A stretch of DNA of 35,028 nt, from NCBI GenBank assembly GCA_004356825.1, contig SMXC01000016.1:1-35028 (forward strand), given 5' to 3'. The translations under genes and the position numbers were made by a program. Within the stretch, counting starts at the first letter, position 1. Each line of letters starts with the position of its first letter. Positions 18,878 through 26,705 of the stretch are shown here, one piece after another. The notes beneath the pieces were generated by a model, which was not told where the DNA came from, searched no databases, and saw only the letters and a program-made list of their open reading frames with translations. Origin of the DNA: Caldithrix sp. (GTDB lineage Bacteria; Zhuqueibacterota; Zhuqueibacteria; Oceanimicrobiales; Oceanimicrobiaceae).

Positions 18878-20773
18878 CTAGCGGGCACGGGTCATAAAAT
18901 CCGCGCTCAGCTGCGGTGGTTCTTGCGAAAAAACCAGACTCATATAACGATCGCTGTCGAGATAAACCAATCCCTTTTCATGTAAGAAGGATAATTGCTT
19001 TTCCGTATCGAAGTCAGGAATATGCTGCAAGTCTGCCGTGAGTTTATCGATTCTTTTTGGTTTGATGAGTTGTTCCAACACTTGCTTACCAACTTCACCC
19101 ACTTCATGTTCAACAACTTCGCCGCTTCGAGAATCATAAACAATGCCTGCCCGGCCGTTTTCCTGGAAGAAAAGTCTGGGGGGAACAGAACCGTTTTCAC
19201 GGTTCCAGTGGCTTCTCCACATCCGAACTTGGTCTCTGATTTTATGAACCCACTTCGCCGTAGCCACGAAGTAGTCAGCCGTGGAATTGTGATCCATAAA
19301 GTAGTAGGCCAGGTTTTTCATCACCTTCGGGCCAAAAGGGAAAATCAGCTCATAATAATCGTAGGGATGCAAATCCAATCCAAATTCGTCTGCTTTCGTG
19401 AAGTAAGGACTAAAGCGGTCAAATCGTACCGGATAGACACCTGTTGGCGGCGGTAAATGAGTGAGAAAAGGAATGTCGCGAACGTATTTTTCATAAACTT
19501 CCTCTATCTCTCCCGGGAAACCGATGAGAATATTCCAGACCAGCTCAACGTCATTTAACAAAGAACTCTTCATAAGAGTCAGATTCTGAAAAGACGACGT
19601 TCCCTTTTTCATCAGCTTTAAGGTGCTGGTTGCTAAAGATTCGATACCAGGCTGGATACAGTTCACGTTTGCTTTTGAGAATACCTTAAGATTTTCTTCA
19701 CTCAAGTCCGCTTTCACTTCATAGAAAATAGTTGAACCGGATGGAGCTTTTAAGTAAGGCAGCACTTCATCAACATAGTTGGTTGGCAAAATATTATCAA
19801 CGCAAAAAAAGTAGGAACTTCTGGGGTGGTACTTAAATAGAGAATCAAATAAATCTATCGCAATTTTCGGGCTCATGGCCCGGTAGGTCATCGTCACCCC
19901 GTTTAAGCCACAAAAAGTACAATGAGCTTTTTCACCCCACCAGCAGCCACGAGAAGTTTCAAAAAATAGACTGGGGGTCAATTGGGTGTCAGGAAAGTTT
20001 TGTTCATAAGTGTCCAGAAATTTCTCATACTTTATATCTACATTGACGTCGATGGCAAGCTCTTCACCAATGGAGCCGTTAATGCCGTTTCCATCCAATA
20101 AAACATTCTTCTTTGAAAACACACCTTTGATTTTTTGACATTTCTCGGTTTCCTTGTTCATGCAATGTCCAACGAATTCAGGAAAATTCTTGAGCCCAGG
20201 CCCTGAAAAAACAAAATCGATCGCATCTGCATTTACAGCAATCTCTTCTCCCATGGGCGTTTCACAATTGGCTCCGCCAATTACCGTAGTGAGCTCCGAA
20301 TTTCGATCCTTTAGCTTTCGGGCCATAGCAAAACTGGCAACGCTCTGTGAAAACATTGTTGTAAAGCCAACCAAGTCTGCCCGATCTAACTCGTACTTAT
20401 CTATAAGGCTATCCAGAAGAGAATCGATGTGATGCCATTTATCCAGGATGGTGCGTTTCAGCGTTTGGCTTTTTTCATCCTGATATGGGAAATAGCGCTG
20501 CAGATATTCCTGGGAATTCTCTTTTGATTCAGGAAAGGCCACCTGGCGAAAAAGCCATTCTCCAAGCCCGGCATTGTAGGCCTCCATTGAATCAGTCATA
20601 AATTCGTAGAAATCAGTTCCCTGCCGGACGGCAAAATCCTGATTGATGTAATATATCTCAACCGAAACACGCTCCTTATACCGACTGTCAATAATAGATT
20701 TCAACTGTGTCAAAGCAAAAGATGGCATATTCCTACCCGCATACGGCATATTTATCAAGGCTATTTTATACAT
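18878..20773 (-). CDS. Cobalamin-type radical SAM protein of the RiPP-maturation 'SRGCWWGEK' family
   Basis: The protein has 631 residues. The N-terminal part (about 1-230) reads as a B12-binding-type Rossmann domain (IALINMPYAGRNMPSFALTQL; DLVGFTTMFSQSVASFAMAR; VIGGANCETPMG), but without a clear DxHxxG base-off motif. The core has ETSRGCWWGEKAHCTFCGLN, with the cluster cysteines at 277, 285 and 288 (CX7CX2C instead of CX3CX2C). This is the signature I know from 'RiPP maturation radical SAM protein 1' enzymes. Residues about 530-615 (VYDSRSGEVVEHEVGEVG, then a helical Leu-rich segment) resemble a small winged-helix, possibly RRE/PqqD-like, tail. The start overlaps the PKS stop by 8 bp (ATGTATAA) and AGGGG precedes it, so it is translationally coupled to the assembly line. 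Likely a radical C-methylation or other C-H modification of an intermediate or product; the reaction cannot be read from sequence. Confidence 0.88.
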   Translation of the reverse strand: MYKIALINMPYAGRNMPSFALTQLKSIIDSRYKERVSVEIYYINQDFAVRQGTDFYEFMTDSMEAYNAGLGEWLFRQVAFPESKENSQEYLQRYFPYQDEKSQTLKRTILDKWHHIDSLLDSLIDKYELDRADLVGFTTMFSQSVASFAMARKLKDRNSELTTVIGGANCETPMGEEIAVNADAIDFVFSGPGLKNFPEFVGHCMNKETEKCQKIKGVFSKKNVLLDGNGINGSIGEELAIDVNVDIKYEKFLDTYEQNFPDTQLTPSLFFETSRGCWWGEKAHCTFCGLNGVTMTYRAMSPKIAIDLFDSLFKYHPRSSYFFCVDNILPTNYVDEVLPYLKAPSGSTIFYEVKADLSEENLKVFSKANVNCIQPGIESLATSTLKLMKKGTSSFQNLTLMKSSLLNDVELVWNILIGFPGEIEEVYEKYVRDIPFLTHLPPPTGVYPVRFDRFSPYFTKADEFGLDLHPYDYYELIFPFGPKVMKNLAYYFMDHNSTADYFVATAKWVHKIRDQVRMWRSHWNRENGSVPPRLFFQENGRAGIVYDSRSGEVVEHEVGEVGKQVLEQLIKPKRIDKLTADLQHIPDFDTEKQLSFLHEKGLVYLDSDRYMSLVFSQEPPQLSADFMTRAR

Positions 20774-23700
20774 TCTTTTTCCCCTTATCAGTTATCAAAT
20801 TATTGAGCAAAGTATTGACTCCCTCATCCGAAAGATCGTCCAGGTTTGCCAGCAATTCTTCTGCATTCCTTTGATCCATCCCCTCAGTTCCGGTCTTCAA
20901 GGCAGTGTCTTCCTGTGGCAGCTCATAGTTCAAATTCTTAGCTAAATTTTGACTAAAGTCACTAAGTTGCAGTGGTAATTTTATCTTCTTCCAGCTTTCA
21001 CCCAAGCTGGCGTCGATCCTGTCGTGTTGAAGAATATCGGGATCACCAGGACCTGCAATCATTTCTCCCTTTTCGTAAGGATGTAACACTGCATCCTCAA
21101 ACTTAAAATTCAGAAATTCACACACACTTCGCATCACCTTTTCAGGTTCCTTAACAAGGCTCTCGTAATTTACCTTATGACAACGCTCCGGCTCTATCCC
21201 TTCAAAAAAAATCAAGATATTACGATTACAGGTTGCCCAAACCTTCTCGGCAAACCAATAAGGATCAATATCTTCTTGAACAAATAGTTTTTCAAAACGG
21301 TTACGGACAAAGGACTCCAGCACGGGATAAGGGTGGCGAACCAGGTAGATATATTTTGGTTCTTTGAAAAATTCTTCGGCTTTTCCCAGTGTATCCAAGC
21401 TCATCGCATATCCCGGCGTCTTATCTACGAGGATGCGCGTCGCTGCATGCTCCTGGATTAAGCCATAAATTTGCTGAATAGTCTGCTTTTGAGGAGCTCC
21501 GTTTAGAAACCTTTGACACTCGGGGTAATCAAGCCCGGTGCAGGCCATCAAGTGACGCACTGCGCCCTCTTTTGAGAAAAGCGAAAGCTGATTGTCACTC
21601 CAGGCTTTCACTTTGTCGAATGCCAAGAGACCGAGCTCGGGTGGGCAGAAAAGTGACGAATGCCCAGAGAGCATCAAGCGGAATAGAGTCGAGCCGGATC
21701 TGGGGGCAGAGAGGAGAAAGATCATACTTTTATTTTTTTCTACTGATTTTTGCAGCACTCGTTTTGTTGGCTTTTTCAGGGTTTGTTCATCCTCAAACAA
21801 TAGTTGTCCGGAAGTTCTCTTGCGATCCCTTAAACTGTTCATCCGCTCCAATTCATCAGAAACAAATTTTGTCATCTCCTTGATTGAAGACCTTTTCATA
21901 ATCTCGAAAGGATAAACCCGTAAGCCAAAATCCCGCTTTAAATCCCAGATTAAATCGGTAGTGATAGAATCGAGTCCTATATCTTGCAGATTATTCTTGT
22001 TTGAGATCTTTTTAACATCCGTTTTTAATGCATAGGCGATCTTTTCTTTCAGGTAGTGTTCGATTAACCTCAGGCGGCTCGACAAATCAGAACCAAGGAA
22101 ATTCTTTAGAAGGCCGTTTTGCTCTGCTTTTCCATTCCCGTCGATCTTTTCAATTAATTGAGCTACACCCGCTACCGTCGAATTGTCAAAAAAACTGCGT
22201 AAAGATAACTCGGCTTTTTCATAGTTTTTACGCAGCTTGTTGAGCAATTGTGTTGCCAGCAAAGAATGCCCGCCTAACTCAAAAAAGTCATCCCGGGTAC
22301 CGATCGGTTCTATCCCAAATAGCTTCTGCCAGATTTCAGCTACATTTTTCTCTATCTCAGTCTGGGGGGCTGCATACTCAGTTGACAGTCCCGGTCGAGC
22401 ATAAGCAGATTCCCCTTCAGAGGTTTCTTCCGCACCGTTTAAATCATCAGCCGCTTTCCAATGATCTGTTTCCTCATCAATTCGATATTGCAAATCGCGT
22501 GTTGACACCAAAACATGTGGCAGTCCTGCCTGTAGAATGCGCTTAAAAACTTCCATACCCTCTTTGTTTGACATCCCATTTTTAAGGCTTTCTTCTCTCT
22601 GAGCTTTCAACTGATCGGGAACGTCAGTGGTAACTGCCATTCCTGTTTCTTGCCAAGTATCCCAGCAAACGGAAGTAATAGGTCGACCTTTTTTGGAGTT
22701 TTGAATGGCAAATGCGTCCATAAAGGCATTTGCACCGCAGTAATCTATTTGCCCAATTCCCCCAAGAACAGATGAGAGGGACGAGCAGAGAATCATGAAA
22801 TCCAATTTTTTATCCTGGAACAAGGCATCCAGAACCAAAGTACCTTTCACTTTTGGAGCAAAAACAGCTTCAGCCGCTTCCAGTGTTTTAAGTTCAATCA
22901 AACCGCCACCGGCAATACCTGCAGAATGAATGACGCCATGAATTTGACCAAATTTTTGAGTACCTTGAGTTACTACTTCCTTCATTGCCTTTAAATTGGT
23001 AACATCAGCACTGAAAACCATTACTTCAGCTCCTAACGCCTCCAACTCCTGAACTTTCCTGATTTTCTCAAAAACGCTATCCTCACTTTTTCTATTTTCA
23101 ACCAACCATTTATCCCACTTCTCTTTAGCCGGCAACTGGGTACGCCCGGTAAGAATCAGTTTAGCTTTCACGGTTTCTGCGAGACACCGGGCTAAAACAA
23201 GCCCGACACCGCCTAGACCACCTGTTATTAGGTAAACGCCGCCCTCCCGCAATTGTGCAGGGGACTCGGTTTTATCGAGATGCGCTTGCTCAAAACTCTG
23301 AATCCAACGGTGCCTTTTGCGATAGGCGACAACGTCATCAGTTTTATCAGAATGGAGTTCGGCAATCAATGCTTCGACAGTATCTAATTGTTGAAATTCA
23401 TCTAAACTTAACACAAGATCAATGTTTCGGCATTTAATATTTTGAAATTCTTGAGGAATAACTCTACAGGGTCCTAATATTGTCATTTTCCCGGACTCCA
23501 GATCCTCATCACCTATAACCTCTTGAATGCCATTTGATATAATATCAATTTGCAACAAATTTGTGAAATCCCGTTCAGCAAGTGCTCGGGTAAACAAAAG
23601 TAGACTGTTAAAACTTGAATTGAAAGGCTCTTTTGAATCAGCTTTCTCGTTTGTTTTCAAACTCCATAAATACGTTACAGTGAGTGGTTTCTTATTTAGC

Positions 23701-26700
23701 TCGAGTAGCTCATTAAGTAGCCTGGCATAATCAGTTGCAGTGTCGGGATTCACCTGATAATGACGTTCGTCTATCTTAGAGAATTTCTTGCCTTCATTTA
23801 CGATAAATACTTCATGTCCAAATTCCACAAGACGGCTGATTAGTTGCACGCTGATCACGCCTTCATCGGAAAAGACCAGCCAAGGTCGCTTTTCTGTTTT
23901 TGCTGGATTGAAAAACGGAACTGTGGAACGTTTCCAGCTCGGAATGTAAAACCATTCTGAAATCAGAGGATTCTTCTCCGGATGCTTGCGACCACGGGTC
24001 GCGTCGGGGGCTTGTTCCTTAGGTTCAATCCAATAGCGTTTTTGCTCAAATGGATATGAGGGCAACTGCACGCGATGCCGCTTTTCGTATTCATAGAACC
24101 CATACCAGTCAATGTCAATACCTGCAAACCAAAGCTGCCCCAAACTTTTCAGTAGCAGTCTAATATCAGATTCATTCCCATCCGGACGGCGCATCGAAGA
24201 AATGATTGTTGGCCTGGAAAGTTTGTCTTGTTTTTTCTCCTGTTCAAACTGGGACATATTTGAAAGCGTGCTCAAAGTATTTCCAGGCCCCACTTCTAAG
24301 AGAACCCGCGAGGGCTCTTTCAATAATTCTTGCGCCCCGTCTGCAAACCTCACAGCTTGGCGCAGGTGCTGCGCCCAGTATTTTGTATCCGAAGCCTCCT
24401 CGGCTCTTATCCAGGTACCTGTCAGGTTGGAAATAAAAGGAATTTTGGGAGGCGAAAGCTTGCATTTCGCAATCTGTTTGACAAATGGATCCAGAATCGG
24501 ATCCATCATTTCCGAATGAAAGGCATGGGAAGTATGGAGAAGATGGCACTCCACATTTTTTCCAGCAAGCTGCTTTTCAAACTGATCGATCTCTTTCATC
24601 GGACCGGAAACGACACAAAGTTCAGGTGCATTTATGGCAGCTATTGAAAGTTTTGCAGTTAGTAAGGACTTAACCTCGGATACTCGCAGCGAAACAGCCA
24701 ACATTGAGCCAAAGGGCATCGACTGCATCAGTCGACCGCGTTCTGCTACCAAGGCCAGGGCATCTTCAAGGGAAAATACACCCGCTAAACAGGCCGCTAC
24801 ATATTCACCTATACTATGTCCGATCATGGCCTGCGGACGCACACCCCAAGACATCCATAACTTTGCCAGGGCGTACTCAATGACAAACAAGGCGGGCTGC
24901 GTGATAGCGGTTTGCTTTAGTTTCTGCTTTGATGACTCAATATCTGCATCAGCAGGATAAAGGATCGCACGAATCTCAACTTCCAAATGAGGCTTAAGCA
25001 GTTCACAGCAACGGTCCACCACTTCGCGAAACTTAGGCTCACTGTCATAAAGCCCTTTCCCCATATTAACATGCTGCGCACCTTGACCCGGAAACATAAA
25101 AGCGACCGGCCTGTCGCCAGGCTCGCGAAAAGTCATCAAAACGTCTTTCGACTTTGAGGGTTGAAACCCTTTAACTACCTCGCCATTATTTTTACAAACC
25201 AGCATTCGCCTATGACTAAAAGCTGCGCGCCCAACCTGAAGGGTGTAAGCCACATCAGCCAAATTGAGTCCAGGACGATTTTTTAAATCTTCAGCGAGAT
25301 TTGTTGTCATTTTTTCCAATGCTGTTTTTGTTTTAGCAGAAAGAAGCAACAACTGGTGTGCACGTGATTCTCCTGATTGCTCGGCAGGCGGCGCTTCTTC
25401 GAGAACCATATGGGCATTTGTCCCCCCCATGCCGAAAGAACTGACACCTGCCCGCCGTGGTGTTTTCCCTGCCTTCCATTGCAGAAGCTCGGAATTTACG
25501 AAAAAAGGACTATTCTTGAAATCAATCTTGGGATTTGGTTTTTCATAATGCAGGGTCGGCGGAATTTCTTTATTTTTCAAAGCCAAAGCAGTTTTGATAA
25601 CACCTGCCGCACCCGCCGCTGCATTTGTATGGCCAAGGTTGCTTTTGACAGCACCCAGGGCGCAAAAGCGTTTTGCCTCAGTTCCGGTTCGATAGGCCTG
25701 GGTCAGCGCAGCGACTTCAATGGGGTCACCCAGGGCAGTTGCAGTGCCATGAGTCTCCACAAAAGTTACGGTTTCAGGATTGACATCTGATACAGCCAGG
25801 GCTTCTGCGATCACGTGGGATTGCCCGTCCACGCTGGGTGCCGTAAACCCAACTTTCGTAGAGCCATCATTGTTCATAGCCGAGCCTTTAATGACCGCAT
25901 GAATTTGGTCTCCATCCTCCAGGGCATTCACCAGGCGCTTTAAAACGACAATCCCAACGCCATTTCCTCCAATCATTCCTTCCGCTTTCGCATCAAAAGC
26001 CCGGCAGTGGCCATCAGAAGAATAAATTCCTTCCTCTTGATAAAGGTAGCCCTCTTTCTTTAATTCCGTTATCGAAACCCCTCCCGCCAGAGCCATGTCG
26101 CATTCTCCATTCAGCAGACTCTGAGAGGCCATGTGGATAGCAACCAAGGATGTTGAACATGCTGTTTGAACATTGATACTCGGTCCTTTTAAATTCAACT
26201 TATAAGAAGCACTCAAAGGGACGAAATCTTTATCATTTGTAAGACTTATCTCAATTGCGCTAACCGATTCGAGAACACCGGGGCTTTGCATTAGATTGTT
26301 TAACAAATAATAGTTTTTCCCCACACCGGCATAAACACCAATCAAGCCGTCATACTGATTCGAATCATAGCCTGCACGTTCAAGGGCCTCCCATGCGCAT
26401 TCCAAAAAGAAGCGCTGCTGTGGATCCATCATTTCCGCCTCTCTCGGACTATACCCAAAGAATGAAGCATCAAACAACTCGATATCTTCCAGTATCCCGC
26501 TTGCCTTCACATAATCAGGATCCGACAGCAGGGTCTCGCTTATGCCCGAAGCGCGTAATTCTCCGTCAGAAAAAAAAGAGATAGATTCCACACCATTTCG
26601 TAGATTAGACCAAAATTGTTCCACAGTTTTGGCCCCTGGAAAACGGCAGGCCATTCCTATAATGGCAATTTCATGAAGATGTGTATCTGTAGCAGTCTTA

Positions 26701-26705
26701 CTCAT
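20766..26705 (-). CDS. Type I PKS KS-AT-KR-ACP-ACP-sulfotransferase
   Basis: The protein has 1979 residues. The KS has TACSTS (Cys near 183), ETHGTATALGDP and KSNLGH. The AT has GHSIGE near 627 and HAFH near 726 (malonyl type). The KR has TGGLGGVG near 1160, SSLSS and DYCGAN near 1320; no DH or ER is seen. Two different carriers follow: LGGHSLL near 1477 and IGLDSI near 1575. A PAPS-dependent sulfotransferase then has SAPRSGST near 1664, CPPELGLLAF, VDKTPGYA and YLVRHPYP near 1786, as in CurM and cyanobacterial olefin synthase. There those domains sulfate a beta-hydroxyl before a thioesterase-driven decarboxylative elimination. Here no thioesterase follows; the end carries NAEELLANLDDLSDEGVNTL, a docking-like tail. 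It overlaps the upstream NRPS stop by 8 bp (ATGAGTAA), with AAGGA 7 bases upstream. It should extend the Ala-Val chain to a valine-derived beta-hydroxy-gamma-amino acid, then sulfate it. Confidence 0.95.
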   Translation of the reverse strand: MSKTATDTHLHEIAIIGMACRFPGAKTVEQFWSNLRNGVESISFFSDGELRASGISETLLSDPDYVKASGILEDIELFDASFFGYSPREAEMMDPQQRFFLECAWEALERAGYDSNQYDGLIGVYAGVGKNYYLLNNLMQSPGVLESVSAIEISLTNDKDFVPLSASYKLNLKGPSINVQTACSTSLVAIHMASQSLLNGECDMALAGGVSITELKKEGYLYQEEGIYSSDGHCRAFDAKAEGMIGGNGVGIVVLKRLVNALEDGDQIHAVIKGSAMNNDGSTKVGFTAPSVDGQSHVIAEALAVSDVNPETVTFVETHGTATALGDPIEVAALTQAYRTGTEAKRFCALGAVKSNLGHTNAAAGAAGVIKTALALKNKEIPPTLHYEKPNPKIDFKNSPFFVNSELLQWKAGKTPRRAGVSSFGMGGTNAHMVLEEAPPAEQSGESRAHQLLLLSAKTKTALEKMTTNLAEDLKNRPGLNLADVAYTLQVGRAAFSHRRMLVCKNNGEVVKGFQPSKSKDVLMTFREPGDRPVAFMFPGQGAQHVNMGKGLYDSEPKFREVVDRCCELLKPHLEVEIRAILYPADADIESSKQKLKQTAITQPALFVIEYALAKLWMSWGVRPQAMIGHSIGEYVAACLAGVFSLEDALALVAERGRLMQSMPFGSMLAVSLRVSEVKSLLTAKLSIAAINAPELCVVSGPMKEIDQFEKQLAGKNVECHLLHTSHAFHSEMMDPILDPFVKQIAKCKLSPPKIPFISNLTGTWIRAEEASDTKYWAQHLRQAVRFADGAQELLKEPSRVLLEVGPGNTLSTLSNMSQFEQEKKQDKLSRPTIISSMRRPDGNESDIRLLLKSLGQLWFAGIDIDWYGFYEYEKRHRVQLPSYPFEQKRYWIEPKEQAPDATRGRKHPEKNPLISEWFYIPSWKRSTVPFFNPAKTEKRPWLVFSDEGVISVQLISRLVEFGHEVFIVNEGKKFSKIDERHYQVNPDTATDYARLLNELLELNKKPLTVTYLWSLKTNEKADSKEPFNSSFNSLLLFTRALAERDFTNLLQIDIISNGIQEVIGDEDLESGKMTILGPCRVIPQEFQNIKCRNIDLVLSLDEFQQLDTVEALIAELHSDKTDDVVAYRKRHRWIQSFEQAHLDKTESPAQLREGGVYLITGGLGGVGLVLARCLAETVKAKLILTGRTQLPAKEKWDKWLVENRKSEDSVFEKIRKVQELEALGAEVMVFSADVTNLKAMKEVVTQGTQKFGQIHGVIHSAGIAGGGLIELKTLEAAEAVFAPKVKGTLVLDALFQDKKLDFMILCSSLSSVLGGIGQIDYCGANAFMDAFAIQNSKKGRPITSVCWDTWQETGMAVTTDVPDQLKAQREESLKNGMSNKEGMEVFKRILQAGLPHVLVSTRDLQYRIDEETDHWKAADDLNGAEETSEGESAYARPGLSTEYAAPQTEIEKNVAEIWQKLFGIEPIGTRDDFFELGGHSLLATQLLNKLRKNYEKAELSLRSFFDNSTVAGVAQLIEKIDGNGKAEQNGLLKNFLGSDLSSRLRLIEHYLKEKIAYALKTDVKKISNKNNLQDIGLDSITTDLIWDLKRDFGLRVYPFEIMKRSSIKEMTKFVSDELERMNSLRDRKRTSGQLLFEDEQTLKKPTKRVLQKSVEKNKSMIFLLSAPRSGSTLFRLMLSGHSSLFCPPELGLLAFDKVKAWSDNQLSLFSKEGAVRHLMACTGLDYPECQRFLNGAPQKQTIQQIYGLIQEHAATRILVDKTPGYAMSLDTLGKAEEFFKEPKYIYLVRHPYPVLESFVRNRFEKLFVQEDIDPYWFAEKVWATCNRNILIFFEGIEPERCHKVNYESLVKEPEKVMRSVCEFLNFKFEDAVLHPYEKGEMIAGPGDPDILQHDRIDASLGESWKKIKLPLQLSDFSQNLAKNLNYELPQEDTALKTGTEGMDQRNAEELLANLDDLSDEGVNTLLNNLITDKGKKNV

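Noticed and set aside
23300-23980. A dehydratase domain between AT and KR of the PKS genes
   Set aside because: The AT-KR stretch reads as the structural half of the ketoreductase; no HxxxGxxxxP motif or DH-like length is present.
24112-24519. 135-codon plus-strand ORF within the AT region of a PKS gene (likewise 4388-4801, 12168-12476 and many others)
   Set aside because: They are antisense shadows of strongly conserved PKS/NRPS domains and show no protein-family features or ribosome binding sites.
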